Source: Desulfovibrio sp. (GTDB lineage Bacteria > Desulfobacterota > Desulfovibrionia > Desulfovibrionales > Desulfovibrionaceae). Taken from it: a stretch of 64,000 bases of DNA. Of this stretch, positions 36,520 to 46,032 are shown piece by piece. How positions within the stretch are numbered: the stretch's first letter is position 1; the number at the start of each line of letters is the position of its first letter. The notes below the pieces were generated by a model. It worked only from the letters and a program-made list of their open reading frames with translations. It made no database searches and was not told the DNA's origin. Location: NCBI GenBank assembly GCA_031272715.1, contig JAISTH010000071.1, positions 62,001 through 126,000 of the forward strand, given 5' to 3'. The translations under genes and the position numbers were made by a program.

Positions 36520-36590
36520 AACGCAAGGGGGCCCGGATCTCGGATCCCCTGACGGGACTCCCGCAAACGTGCGGGTTTCGCGAGGGCCCT
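36520..36590 (-). terminator. compound hairpin between carbonic anhydrase and rpoH
   Basis: CCCGCA (36560-36565) / TGCGGG (36570-36575) lies inside an outer pairing of two GGGCCC blocks. On the minus strand it is followed by TTGCGTTTTA, fitting a terminator for the carbonic anhydrase gene. Confidence 0.5.
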
Positions 36591-36594
36591 CCGG

Positions 36595-37350
36595 CTACTT
36601 TCCGCCGAGAATCTCCCTGCCGTTGTGGGGCTGCAGCGGGCGGTTGGTCGGGTGGGACACGATGCGGCCGTGCTTCGCGAGCTCCCGTTTGCCGATCTGG
36701 ACGGGAGTCGTCAGGACGTACCAGCGGACGCCCTCGGTGCAGGGCGGCGTGGTGAGGGATCCCATGAAGGTGGCGTAGTCGGTGGATCCGGGGAGTATGG
36801 CCGCCGGGTCGAACCCTTTCGCAAGGGTCCGGCGCTGGCCAGGCTTCGCGGGGACGGCGTCCAGCAGCGCCGCGAAGCGGTCGTTCGGGGTCCCTTCTTC
36901 AAGGAGGACGGCCAGGACGACGAGCTTGCCCTGTTCGTCCAGATGCAGGAAGTGGGCCTCCATGGGGAAGGACTTGCCCGCGAGGCGGTTCTCGGCGGGG
37001 ACGTGGAAGTGGACCTGCCGCAGGCGGTACCGGTTGCCGTCGACGACCATGACGTCCCCCTCGGGGAACCGGACCCGGACGTCGATGCCTTCGTTGATGA
37101 CGACGTTGCCGGGCTTGGGGTAGTCGAGGACGAGGGGCGGCAGGTCCGCGGTCGCGGTGGGGGAGACGTCGATGGGGGACTGGCGCGTGCCCGACTTGCA
37201 CAGGGCGTAGTCGGGATCGGCGAGGTGCCATCTGTCCGGGGTGAACCTGTCGACGTAGCCCCATCGTCTGGCGGCGTGGCACTGTGGGGCCAGCAGCAGG
37301 CCGGCGAGGATGGCGCAGCACAGGGAGACGAGGATGGGGCGTCGGAACAT
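36595..37350 (-). CDS. alpha-type carbonic anhydrase, exported
   Basis: 251 residues from the ATG at 37350 with GAGAGG upstream. Signal peptide about residues 1-26. The alpha-CA signature is clear: QSPIDV, zinc histidines in VHFHVPAEN and EAHFLH, and LTTPPCTEGVRWYVL near the C-terminus. It interconverts CO2 and bicarbonate in the periplasm. Two cysteines (C in YALCKSG and in PPCTEG) match the usual disulfide. Monocistronic. Alpha-CA is less common than beta or gamma in this group. Confidence 0.95.
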   Translation of the reverse strand: MFRRPILVSLCCAILAGLLLAPQCHAARRWGYVDRFTPDRWHLADPDYALCKSGTRQSPIDVSPTATADLPPLVLDYPKPGNVVINEGIDVRVRFPEGDVMVVDGNRYRLRQVHFHVPAENRLAGKSFPMEAHFLHLDEQGKLVVLAVLLEEGTPNDRFAALLDAVPAKPGQRRTLAKGFDPAAILPGSTDYATFMGSLTTPPCTEGVRWYVLTTPVQIGKRELAKHGRIVSHPTNRPLQPHNGREILGGK

Positions 37351-37702
37351 GGGAGGAACCTCTCTGCCGAGGTGGGGGGATGGACGGCATCGGGGTCCGG
37401 GAACCGCGAGAGAGTCCACCTTGCCAGTGTCCCCCAAATCCGGCGGGTGTCAAGACCGGCCCTTGCACGGCGGCGAAGGGATGGTTCGGAGCGGCCTGCC
37501 ATGGCAGGCGGTGCTTGGCCACGGCAGCGGGATGCCCCACGGGTCGGCGGAGATCGGCGGGATGTGGACTGGCGGCGCATCTTTCCCCTCTGTCTGAGGG
37601 CGTTGCGGGACATGGGGCCGTCTGCACCCCATGCGGATGGGACGACAGGTCTCCGCAAGACGTGGTCAACAGCGGCGCCCTTGCGCAGAGAAGGCAATCT
37701 TC

Positions 37703-38135
37703 ATGCCGACCGTTCAGGATGTTGCAGACTTCTTTCTTGCGAATGCAGATGAGGATGATCCGATAACGCACATGAAGCTGCAGAAGCTTTGTGCCTATGC
37801 ATGGGCGTTTCCCCTCGCATTGCAAAATAAATGGATATTCAACGGAAATCTTGTGGCATGGACTCACAGTCCAGCAAATTGTGAACTTTACGATACTTAC
37901 AAATCCCTTAGACACATGCCTCTCAGCACCATAGTCGACTGATTTGAGGCACATCGCCCCTTCTCGGATAGACAACTTTTCATTCTCGTGACAGTCAAGG
38001 CATGCTACAGTTGTTACACTATGAGCTATTTGCGGAACAAGTCACACGATGACTTTCCTGGAAACTTCACGAGTCCAAATAGACGTATCATCCCTGATGC
38101 AGAGATCAAGTCGCGCTTCAAGAGGCACCCTGTAA
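37703..38135 (+). pseudogene. broken Panacea/SocA-type (DUF4065) gene
   Basis: The first frame gives 79 residues from the ATG at 37703: VADFFLANADEDDPITHMKL, QKLCAYAWAFPLAL and LVAWTHSPANCELYDTYK are the N-terminal half of a Panacea domain. It stops at 37942. After a short disrupted stretch a second frame (from about 38021) reads MSYLRNKSHDD, then IIPDAEIKSRF, resembling the family's C-terminal LTH..PW and IPEE.I..YF part. The family includes antitoxin-like and proteolysis-adaptor proteins. AT-rich, imported, inactivated by at least one frameshift. Confidence 0.6.
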
Positions 38136-38185
38136 TTCTGTCGATATCGAAGAACTTTGAGGATCATGGATGCCGAAATCCCTAA

Positions 38186-38796
38186 GCCATTTAGGATTGT
38201 ATACGCTTGTCAATGCAAATCTCAATATTGAAGACCAGTACTTCGCTTTGAGTTGACGATTGAGAAGATCCGCTCTGTTCGACGACGTATGCGACCGTTT
38301 TATGATGCGTCCAGCAGCACGGTCGATTCCGGGCGCTTCACCGCGTTCTGATGCGGGAAGCCCGGATGTCTTCCTGAGGATGGAACATCCCGGCACATCT
38401 CTCTTGTTCTCCCGGATCGGCATGCACGGCGGCATGTTCTAGGTCGCGGCCGCGCAGCATGCGCCTTCGCCATCCCCTGGCGTGCCTTCCCGCCCTAGGC
38501 GCAGTCCTCCTCCGACTATGCCCGGGCGGACTTTCATGCGCATCGCGGGTCCCTTCGCCCATTCCTTGCTCGTTCCGAATGCCGTCTTGACGGAAGGATC
38601 GAAATGTAGTAGTCTCTCACGTTTTTGAATGCCGGAAGGAATTCCGGCGGCCGGGCGCCCCGCACCCCAAGACAGCCTCAGCGTTGGCGCAACGCCGTCC
38701 CGTGTCACGCACTTGCCGCTCGCCGCGGGTGTCTTGGACTCCCCCGCCTCGACGGCGGAAAGCATCCACAATACCGCCCCACAAGGAGCTACCGAT
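38186..38796. other. leader region of the methionine synthase gene
   Basis: No gene seen. Candidate promoter at 38587-38615 and a perfect hairpin at 38631-38648 (GCCGGAA/TTCCGGC). No cobalamin, SAM or SAH riboswitch consensus was found by eye. Confidence 0.45.
38587..38615 (+). promoter_or_regulatory. candidate sigma-70 promoter of the methionine synthase operon
   Basis: TTGACG (38587-38592), 17-bp spacer, TAGTCT (38610-38615). Good -35, weak -10. The leader would be about 175 nt, including the 38631 hairpin. Confidence 0.35.
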
Positions 38797-41229
38797 TTGG
38801 AGACGTTTGCGCAGGTCTTGGCACAAAGGCGTCCTCTGCTTCTGGACGGCGCCACAGGCACCATGCTCCAGGCGGCCGGCATGCCCCCCGGACTCGGCCC
38901 CGAACGCTTCTGCGCGGCCAACCCCGATGTGCTCGTCGGCATCCACAAGGCCTATCTCGACGCGGGCGCCGACATCATCACCTCCTGCACCTTCGGCGGC
39001 AACGCCTGCAAGCTCCCCGCGGAACTCGACGTCCACGACTTCAGCAAATCCATGGTGGAACTGGCCCGGCAGGCCAGGGACGCATGCGGACGCCCCGCCT
39101 TCGTGGCGGGGAACGTCGGTCCCACGGGCCGGTTCGCGAAGCCGCTTGGGGACATCGCCCCCGGCGACCTGATCGACGTCTTCGCCGCGCAGATCCGCGG
39201 ACTTGTCGCCGGCGGGTGCGATCTCGTCTTCATCGAGACCCAGTTCGACCTCGCGGAGGCCAGGGCCGCCGTGATCGCCGCCCGGCGCGTGTGCGACCTG
39301 CCCGTCATGGTGTCCATGACCTTCGAGGACGGGAAGAGCCTGACCGGTTCCACCCCCGCCATCTTCGCCCGCACCATGGTGAACATGGGTGTCGACGTCG
39401 TGGGCACCAACTGCTCCCTGGGCCCGGAGGGCATGGCCGGGGTGGTCTCCGCCCTGGTCGCGTCCAGTTCCTGCCCGGTGCTGGCGGAGCCCAACGCAGG
39501 CCTTCCGCGTCTCGAGGGGAACGTCACGGTCTTTCCGCTGGGACCCGAACCCTATGCAAGACAGACCGCGGCCTTCCTCGAGAGGGGCGTGAGGATTCTC
39601 GGGGGGTGCTGCGGCACGACGCCGGACCACATCCGGGAACTGGCGAGGATCGTGAAGACGGGGAGCGTCCCGGCCTTCACGGATCCCCCCGGCCCCAAAG
39701 GCGTCGTCCTCACCAGCCGGTCGAAGATGGTCTCCATCGAGCCCGACGTCGGGTTCGTGGTCATCGGGGAGCGCATCAATCCCACCGGCAAGAAGAAGCT
39801 CGCCGGGCAGCTGCAGGCGGGGCGCCTGGACATGGCCCTCGAACTCGCGGACAGGCAGGTCGAGGCCGGCGCGTCCATTTTCGACGTGAACGTCGGCGCC
39901 CCCCTCGTGGACGAGACCGTGCTCCTGCCGTCCCTCGTGCAGACGCTGACGGCCCGCCACGACGTCCCCCTGTCCCTGGATTCCCCGAACAGGGCCGCCT
40001 TGGCCGCCTGCCTGCCTCTTGTGCCCGGATCCTGCCTCGTCAATTCCATCAGCGGCGAGGCCGACCGCCTGGAGACATTGGGCCCCCTGTGCAAGCTCCA
40101 TGGGACCCCGTTCATCCTGCTGCCCTTGAAGGGGGCGGAACTGCCCGTGACGGCGGCGGCCCGCATCGCCATCGCCGAGGAACTTCTGGGCAGGGCCGAG
40201 GAGATGGGCATTCCGCGGCACCTGATCCTCGTGGACGTTCTCGCCCTCGCCATCTCCGCCAACGGCGAAGGGGGCCGGGAGTGTCTCAGGATGCTCCGTT
40301 GGTGCCGGAGCCGGGGGCTGACCACCACGATCGGGCTGTCCAACATCTCCTTCGGGTTGCCGGCGAGAGGGCTGCTCAACGCCACGTTCATGTCCATGGC
40401 CGTCGGAGCGGGGCTCGCCTCCTGCATCGCGGACCCTTCCGCCCCCCGGGTGAGGGAGGCCCTGGACGCCATGGCGGTCCTGCAGGGTGCCGACCGCGGC
40501 GCGGAGCGATTCATCGCGGCGTACGGGGAATGGAAGCCCTCCGGCGGTGCGGTGACGGTCATCTCCAAGAGCGAACGGGGGACGGCGACGACCAGTTCGG
40601 AGGCGGTGCTCGCGGGCGACCTCGAACGCGTGATCGCGTTGCTCGACGGGGAACTCGCCGGAGGGGCCGATCCCCTCTCCCTGATAGAGGGTCGCCTGCT
40701 CCCCGCCATCACGGAAGTGGGGGCCCGCTACGAGCGCAAGGAGTATTTCCTGCCCCAGCTCATACGGTCCGCCGAGACCATGCAGAAGGCCTTCGCCCAC
40801 CTGAAACCCCTCCTCGCCGACGACGGGGAGCCGACGGCGAGGCCCGTGGTGGTGCTGGCCACGGTGGAGGGCGACATCCACGACATAGGCAAGAACATAG
40901 TGGCGCTGCTGCTTGAAAACCACGGATTCACGGTGGTGGACGCCGGCAAGGACGTCCCGGCCGAGGACATTGTCGCTTGCGCCGTCGAGCACGAGGCGCG
41001 TATCATAGGCCTGTCGGCGCTCATGACCACGACCATGGTGCGCATGGAGGACACGGTGGCGCTGGTGCGGAAGCGGAACCTCCCCATCCGGGTCATGGTG
41101 GGCGGGGCGGCGGTGACCCAGGCCTTCGCCGACGCCATCGGGGCCGATGCCTACTGCGTCGACGCCGTGAGCGGGGTGCGCGCGGCGAAGTCCTTCGTCG
41201 AGGACGGGGCGGGAGTCCCGGAGGCGTGA
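38797..41229 (+). CDS. metH: short MetH-type cobalamin-dependent methionine synthase
   Basis: 810 residues from a TTG at 38797, chosen because AAGGAG ends 8 bp upstream and the protein then begins just before the conserved core (LLLDGATGTML); the frame is open further. Homocysteine methyltransferase domain residues about 1-300, with zinc Cys C206, C271 and C272. Pterin-binding domain about 310-570 (VVIGERINPTGKKK). B12-cap and binding domains follow, with DIHDIGK, whose H695 ligates cobalt. The AdoMet reactivation domain of long MetH is absent, so a separate activase is needed. First of a five-gene run. Confidence 0.92.
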   Translation: METFAQVLAQRRPLLLDGATGTMLQAAGMPPGLGPERFCAANPDVLVGIHKAYLDAGADIITSCTFGGNACKLPAELDVHDFSKSMVELARQARDACGRPAFVAGNVGPTGRFAKPLGDIAPGDLIDVFAAQIRGLVAGGCDLVFIETQFDLAEARAAVIAARRVCDLPVMVSMTFEDGKSLTGSTPAIFARTMVNMGVDVVGTNCSLGPEGMAGVVSALVASSSCPVLAEPNAGLPRLEGNVTVFPLGPEPYARQTAAFLERGVRILGGCCGTTPDHIRELARIVKTGSVPAFTDPPGPKGVVLTSRSKMVSIEPDVGFVVIGERINPTGKKKLAGQLQAGRLDMALELADRQVEAGASIFDVNVGAPLVDETVLLPSLVQTLTARHDVPLSLDSPNRAALAACLPLVPGSCLVNSISGEADRLETLGPLCKLHGTPFILLPLKGAELPVTAAARIAIAEELLGRAEEMGIPRHLILVDVLALAISANGEGGRECLRMLRWCRSRGLTTTIGLSNISFGLPARGLLNATFMSMAVGAGLASCIADPSAPRVREALDAMAVLQGADRGAERFIAAYGEWKPSGGAVTVISKSERGTATTSSEAVLAGDLERVIALLDGELAGGADPLSLIEGRLLPAITEVGARYERKEYFLPQLIRSAETMQKAFAHLKPLLADDGEPTARPVVVLATVEGDIHDIGKNIVALLLENHGFTVVDAGKDVPAEDIVACAVEHEARIIGLSALMTTTMVRMEDTVALVRKRNLPIRVMVGGAAVTQAFADAIGADAYCVDAVSGVRAAKSFVEDGAGVPEA

Positions 41230-41232
41230 CGG

Positions 41233-41904
41233 ATGGCCAGGGTGCGAATCGGCAGGTTTCGGAGGCGCATGCGCGGCGCCTTGCCCGTCCTCTCTGGACA
41301 AGCCGGACAATGGAGTTTTGACGCCGTGACGAGAGCATTGTTTCTGGGGATCCTTCTCATCCTGCCCTTCGCGGCCCTGCAGTCGCCGCTGTCGGCCATC
41401 GCCGCGGATCTGGTCGTCGTGCCCTCTGCCGCCCCTGCCGCGCAACCTGCGGCCCCTGCGGCACAACCCCCGGCCACCCCGTCACCCGCCCCGAAACCCG
41501 AGATCGCGGTCCCGAAGATCCTCGACGTGAAGGGCCTGGCGGAACTGCTGGAGGGGAACAAGGACGGCGTGGTCCTGCTCAACTTCTTCGCCACATGGTG
41601 TCCGCCCTGCCGCATGGAGATACGGGACCTCGCCATCGTCCACCGGGCGAACGAGGGCAGACGCGTCTCCGTGATCGGCCTTTCCGTGGACGAGAGTCCC
41701 GACCTGCTCCCCCCCTTCATCGAGACGATGGGAATACCCTATCCCGTGTACAGCGTGGGCGCCGACATCATCGCCGCCTACGGCGTGACGAGCGTCCCCC
41801 ACAACGTCCTCTACGCGCGAGGCAAGCTGCAGGCCTCCGCACCGGGCGTCGTGGACGCCAGGGATCTCCAGACGCTCATCGGCAAGCTCCTCGGGGGATC
41901 CTAG
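41233..41904 (+). CDS. TlpA-like thiol-disulfide oxidoreductase
   Basis: 223 residues from the ATG at 41233, with GGAGG at 9 bp. A GTG at 41326 would give a neater signal peptide starting MTRALFLGILLILPF. After the signal comes an Ala/Pro linker, then a thioredoxin fold with the active site CPPC (NFFATWCPPCRMEI) and a cis-Pro in SVPHN. Such proteins reduce periplasmic disulfides, for example in cytochrome c maturation. Position just after metH and before a GNAT gene gives no clear partner. Confidence 0.88.
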   Translation: MARVRIGRFRRRMRGALPVLSGQAGQWSFDAVTRALFLGILLILPFAALQSPLSAIAADLVVVPSAAPAAQPAAPAAQPPATPSPAPKPEIAVPKILDVKGLAELLEGNKDGVVLLNFFATWCPPCRMEIRDLAIVHRANEGRRVSVIGLSVDESPDLLPPFIETMGIPYPVYSVGADIIAAYGVTSVPHNVLYARGKLQASAPGVVDARDLQTLIGKLLGGS

Positions 41905-42402
41905 ATGGCCGAGTTCCTCACCCGGAAGGCCAACATCGACGACGTCAAGGCCATGCACTCCCTGCTGCTGGAAAGCGCACGGAAGGGGATGCTCCTGCCC
42001 AGGGCCCTCATCTACCTCTACGGCCACATCCGCAACTTCTTCGTGGCGGAGACCCCCGAAGGGGAGATCGTGGGCTGTTGCGCCCTGGCGCCGGTCTGGG
42101 AGGATCTCGGCGAGATATGTTCCCTGGTGGTCCGGGAGGAACTGCGCAACCGCGGGGTGGGAGGGGACCTCGTGCGGGCCTGCATCGAGGAGTGCGCCCA
42201 GCTGCGCCTGCGACGGATATTCGCCTTGACGTACCAGGAGTCCTTCTTCCGGGACCTGGGATTCGTCATGGTGGACAAGGACGTGCTGCCCCAGAAGATC
42301 TGGGCCGATTGCGTGAATTGCGCCAAGTATCCCGACTGCGACGAGATCGCGATGTTCCTCGATCTCGGCAAGGGGAAGGTGGAGGGGCCCCGGCATGACT
42401 GA
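41905..42402 (+). CDS. GNAT acetyltransferase, short N-acetylglutamate-synthase type
   Basis: 165 residues. The acetyl-CoA loop region reads SLVVREELRNRGVGGDLVRAC. The C-terminal segment WADCVNCAKYPDCDEIAM, with four cysteines, is typical of short ArgA-type synthases in deltaproteobacteria. Probable role: first step of arginine synthesis. It starts directly after the thioredoxin gene and overlaps hpt by 8 bp. Confidence 0.8.
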   Translation: MAEFLTRKANIDDVKAMHSLLLESARKGMLLPRALIYLYGHIRNFFVAETPEGEIVGCCALAPVWEDLGEICSLVVREELRNRGVGGDLVRACIEECAQLRLRRIFALTYQESFFRDLGFVMVDKDVLPQKIWADCVNCAKYPDCDEIAMFLDLGKGKVEGPRHD

Positions 42403-42976
42403 GGGAGATGTGGTCTTCGCGACGCCCGTGCGGGTGGGTGACGTCATGGTCTCCGGCCTGCGGGTCCTGTACGGAAGGGAGACCATCGCCGCCAGGGTGC
42501 GGACCCTGGCCGGGGAGATCGAGCGTCTGCGGACCGACGCGCCTCTCGTGGCCGTGTGCGTTCTCAAGGGGGGCTTCATGTTCTTCGGCGATCTGGCACG
42601 ATACCTGCATACCGAAGGTCTGGAGCTGGATTTCGTCAGGCTGGCCAGCTACGGCCGGAGCAGCGAAAGCTCCGGCACGGTCAGCCTCGTCAAGGACATG
42701 GAGACGCCGATTGCCGACAAGGACGTCCTCGTGGTGGAGGACGTGGTGGACACGGGGCACACCTTGGCGTTCCTCAAGGCGGAACTCCTGAGGCGCGGTC
42801 CCAGAAGCGTCCGGACGGCCGTGCTGGTGGACAAGCCCGCCCGCAGGGTCGCGGAGTTCTCCCCGGACTTCACGGGTTTCGTCCTCGAAGAGGACAGGTT
42901 CATCGTGGGGTACGGCATGGATCTGGCCGAACGGTATCGAACCCTTGCGGACATCTGCGAGATCGTGCCGGCATGA
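42395..42976 (+). CDS. hpt: hypoxanthine phosphoribosyltransferase
   Basis: 193 residues. The PRPP-binding motif VLVVEDVVDTGHTL and the upstream CVLKGGFMFFGDLAR and FVRLASYG are the type I PRTase/HPRT pattern. It salvages hypoxanthine or guanine to nucleotides. Full length. Start overlaps the GNAT gene. Confidence 0.94.
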   Translation: MTEGDVVFATPVRVGDVMVSGLRVLYGRETIAARVRTLAGEIERLRTDAPLVAVCVLKGGFMFFGDLARYLHTEGLELDFVRLASYGRSSESSGTVSLVKDMETPIADKDVLVVEDVVDTGHTLAFLKAELLRRGPRSVRTAVLVDKPARRVAEFSPDFTGFVLEEDRFIVGYGMDLAERYRTLADICEIVPA

Positions 42977-43020
42977 CGGGGCGGCCTCGTCGATCAGTCC
43001 GGACATAGGATGCATTTTTC

Positions 43021-43725
43021 ATGGAAGTACGTTGCCCATCCTGCGCGAGCCGCTTCAATCTGCCCGACGAGTACGCCAAGCCCGGGCGCAAGCTTCGCTG
43101 CTCCCAGTGCGCGAACGTCTTCGCCTTGGAGGCCCCCAAGGCGGCTCCGCCTCCGCCCCCGCCCCCGAAGCCCGAGCGGAAGGCATCGCCTTTCGCCAAG
43201 GCCCTGCTGCTGAAGCTCGCCATCATCCTGATCCTCATCGCGGCGGGCGTCGGCGGCGGATACTTCTACTTCACCTCCACCCAGAAGCCCGAGCCCCCCA
43301 CGGATCTCGAACTCCAGCGGAAGGTCGAGCGGCTGACCATGCGCAACGTGCGCCAGTACTACGTGGACAACGAGAAGGTGGGCAAGATCTTCGTGATCGA
43401 GGGGAAGGTGGTCAACGAGTTCCCCGATCCCAAGTCCCTCGTGACCGTTGAGGGCGCCATCTACGGCCGGGACAAGAAGCCGGTCTCCGTGAAGAAGCAG
43501 CTCGCCGGCACGCAGCTTTCCCTCTTCCAGCTGCAGGTGCTCAACGAGAAGGAGATGGAGTCCTTCCTGAACAACAAGCTGGAGATCCTTTCCAACAACG
43601 TCAACGTGCCGTCAGGCGGCGAGGTCCCCTTCATGGTCCTCTTCTATTCGCCGCCCCAGGGCATCGTGGAGTTCGGCGTGCGGATAGTCGACGTGCAGGA
43701 GGGGGATCCCAAGACGGCGAAGTAG
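43021..43725 (+). CDS. MJ0042 zinc-ribbon / DUF3426 membrane protein
   Basis: 234 residues. The N-terminal MJ0042-type zinc ribbon has CPSC (5-8) and CSQC (27-30). A Pro-rich linker follows, then one transmembrane segment (about 65-85), then a DUF3426 domain outside the cytoplasm (VIEGKVVNEFPDPKSLVTVE and the closing VPFMVLFYSPP). Function unknown; the zinc finger would face the cytoplasm. Last gene of the metH run before the 43815 terminator. Confidence 0.9.
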   Translation: MEVRCPSCASRFNLPDEYAKPGRKLRCSQCANVFALEAPKAAPPPPPPPKPERKASPFAKALLLKLAIILILIAAGVGGGYFYFTSTQKPEPPTDLELQRKVERLTMRNVRQYYVDNEKVGKIFVIEGKVVNEFPDPKSLVTVEGAIYGRDKKPVSVKKQLAGTQLSLFQLQVLNEKEMESFLNNKLEILSNNVNVPSGGEVPFMVLFYSPPQGIVEFGVRIVDVQEGDPKTAK

Positions 43726-43814
43726 GGGGCCGCGGCGCAGTCCGCATCCAGGCCTTCGGGCCTCGCCCCGAAATTTCCCGAGTCCTCCCGGAGCTCTTCC
43801 CGAGACGTCTCCAT

Positions 43815-43858
43815 GACGCCGCGGCTTGGCGCTATGCGCCGGACCGCGGCGTCTTTTT
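43815..43858 (+). terminator. strong intrinsic terminator of the metH-DUF3426 unit
   Basis: GACGCCGCGG (43815-43824) and CCGCGGCGTC (43844-43853) form a perfect 10-bp stem with an inner GGCGC/GCGCC stem, followed by TTTTT. Confidence 0.92.
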
Positions 43859-43887
43859 GCGTCCGCCTGCGCCGTCCCTCTGCGTCT

Positions 43888-44487
43888 TCAGAGGACGGAG
43901 ACGAAGAGCGGGAAATAGACGCGGGACGCCTCGGCGGGATCCATCCGCCGGTCGAGGTGGCGCAGGTCGGAGGGCGGGAAGTCCGTCAGCCAGGACGCGA
44001 CGCCCTTGCCGATCTCCCGCAGCCGGTCCATGGGGATGTGCCAGGCGACCGGGCAGTACATGAATACCTGGATGGTCCCGTTGACCAGGGCGAGAGGGAA
44101 GAGGTTGCAGGCCACCGGACGGTCCTCCCGGGGCAGCGCGCAGCCGCTCGGCGTCGCGGACTTGCATCCCGGGCCGGCCAGATAGGCCATGTCCGGGGCC
44201 AGCAGATGGAACCGGCGGGCGGCCTCGGGGCCCTGCTGGGAGGGAAGCAGCGGCATGGGATAGGGAACGTCGGATTCCTGGGGGCCGCAGCACTGGCGGC
44301 AGGATCGGCAGTAGCCGTTCTCGAGCCAGCCGTCCCGCCACTCCAGCGTCCTGGGATTGGAGATGTGAGGGCGCCAGCTGGCGAGAATGTCGTCCATCTC
44401 GCTCGTGACGTTCCCGTGCTCTTCGCCCCCCGCTTTCGTCACGGAGTCCGCGTCCTGCCCGGGAGGGCTTTCCGTCCCTTTCGCCAT
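43888..44487 (-). CDS. YkgJ-type cysteine-cluster protein
   Basis: 199 residues from the ATG at 44487 with GGAGGG at 7 bp. The CRSCRQCCGP cluster (about residue 60), then GCKSATPSGCALP and a Cys in VFMYCPVA, form the YkgJ (CxxCxxCC) pattern that probably binds zinc or an Fe-S cluster. No signal peptide. Function unknown. It is convergent with the metH run and divergent from the liv operon. Confidence 0.87.
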   Translation of the reverse strand: MAKGTESPPGQDADSVTKAGGEEHGNVTSEMDDILASWRPHISNPRTLEWRDGWLENGYCRSCRQCCGPQESDVPYPMPLLPSQQGPEAARRFHLLAPDMAYLAGPGCKSATPSGCALPREDRPVACNLFPLALVNGTIQVFMYCPVAWHIPMDRLREIGKGVASWLTDFPPSDLRHLDRRMDPAEASRVYFPLFVSVL

Positions 44488-44655
44488 GTCCGTCCCTCCG
44501 AAAAGTTTTTCTCGCCTCCGACCCGGAATCCGCCTTCCATCCCTGTCACCAGCGCTTCGGACGTGCCCAGGGGGCCGCGACGGCGCAGGCGGAAAGGTAG
44601 CAACAAGGGGGCAAGGGTGCAACCCGGCGACTTTGGCGTCTTCTCTCCGTGGCGG

Positions 44656-44683
44656 TTGCTTGCGCGGGTGTTTGTGATAATAT
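44656..44683 (+). promoter_or_regulatory. candidate sigma-70 promoter of the liv operon
   Basis: TTGCTT (44656-44661), 16-bp spacer, TAATAT (44678-44683) preceded by a TGTGA extended -10-like stretch. Leader about 105 nt. Confidence 0.4.
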
Positions 44684-44795
44684 GGCATTCCATTGGAGGA
44701 GGCGGTGACCGTCCGGTGGACGGCCCTGTCTCCGCGCCCGGTTTTCCCCCCCCGCTGGGCAATGCCCTCTCTTTTCAACCCTCGCGAGGCGTTTC

Positions 44796-45977
44796 ATGAG
44801 ATTGCGCATCCTGTCCCTTGCCTGCGGCACGCTCCTGCTCCTTGGGGCCGCGACCCTTGCCGCCGCCGCCGATACCGTCATCAAGATCGGCTTCCCGATC
44901 CCCCTGACCGGGGAGATTCCCAAGGTGGGCGAATCCACGAAGTACGCGGCCGAGATGCTGAAGGAGGAAATCAACGCCAAGGGCGGTCTCGACGTCGGCG
45001 GGGATCTCTACAAGCTGGATTTCATTTACGAGGACAACGAGTCCAAGCCTGAGTCCGCGGTCAACGTCACCCTGAAGCTCATCGAGCGCGACCAGGTCTG
45101 GGCCCTCGTCGGTCCCCAGTCCTCGCGCCAGGCCGTGCCCGCCGGGGCGACCGCCGACGAGAACAGGACGCCCATGATCACCCCCTGGTCCACCAATCCC
45201 GAAGCCACCAAGGACCGTCCCTGGGTCTTCCGGGCCGCCTTCCTCGATCCCTTCCAGGCGCCCGTGGTAGCGGACTTCGCGACCAAGACCTTCAAGGGCA
45301 CGAAAGCCGCCGTGCTCTTCGAGATATCCAACGACTACTCCAAGGGCCTCGCCGACAACTTCAAGGACGCCTGGGAGAAGCTCCACGGCCCGGGCTCCAT
45401 CGTGGCCTTCGAGTCCCACGGACCCAAGGACCAGGACTTCTCGGCGCAACTCACCAAGATCATCGCCGCCAAGCCCGACTTCCTCTTCCTTCCCGAAAAC
45501 TACAGCTTCGTGGCTCTCATCATCCCCCAGGCCCGCGATCTCGGCTTCGACAAGCCCTTCATGGGCTCCGACGCCTGGGGTTCGGCCGAACTCATGAGCC
45601 TGTGCAAGGATCCCTGCAAGGGACAGTACTTCTCCACCCACTACGCCGCGGCCGGCGCCACGGGCGCGACCAAGGCGTTCATCGACAAGTACAAGGCGAA
45701 GTACGGCTACGTGCCGGACGATGTGGCGGCCCTCACCTGGGACGCCGTGAACATCGTGCTGTGGGCCATCAGGACGGGTGACAGGATCGAACCCGATGTC
45801 AAGAAGATGCGCACCCTGATCCGGGACCGGATGGCCTCCATGCAGAACTTCGACGGCATCACCGGCAGCATGCGCTTCGACGCCCAGGGCGACCCCATCA
45901 AGTGCGCCGTGGTCGTGAAGATCGCCGACGATGGACAGTTCTCCTTCGTCGAGTCCGTCTGCCCCGACAAGAAGTAG
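44796..45977 (+). CDS. livJ: branched-chain amino acid ABC transporter, substrate-binding protein
   Basis: 393 residues. Signal peptide about 1-23. A periplasmic binding protein type I fold starts IKIGFPIPLTGEIPKVGE, continues with a LVGPQSSRQAVPAG loop, and ends with SVCPDKK. It captures Leu/Ile/Val-like or related substrates for LivHMGF; the true ligand cannot be read from sequence. First of five genes in the classic order. Confidence 0.93.
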   Translation: MRLRILSLACGTLLLLGAATLAAAADTVIKIGFPIPLTGEIPKVGESTKYAAEMLKEEINAKGGLDVGGDLYKLDFIYEDNESKPESAVNVTLKLIERDQVWALVGPQSSRQAVPAGATADENRTPMITPWSTNPEATKDRPWVFRAAFLDPFQAPVVADFATKTFKGTKAAVLFEISNDYSKGLADNFKDAWEKLHGPGSIVAFESHGPKDQDFSAQLTKIIAAKPDFLFLPENYSFVALIIPQARDLGFDKPFMGSDAWGSAELMSLCKDPCKGQYFSTHYAAAGATGATKAFIDKYKAKYGYVPDDVAALTWDAVNIVLWAIRTGDRIEPDVKKMRTLIRDRMASMQNFDGITGSMRFDAQGDPIKCAVVVKIADDGQFSFVESVCPDKK

Positions 45978-46032
45978 AAACGCGGTCCATCCCGGGGGCG
46001 GGCCCTGCCCCGCCCCCGGCCGCAAGACGCCC

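Noticed and set aside
38186..38796. A cobalamin, SAM or SAH riboswitch upstream of the methionine synthase
   Set aside because: No matching core motif was found; only a simple hairpin.
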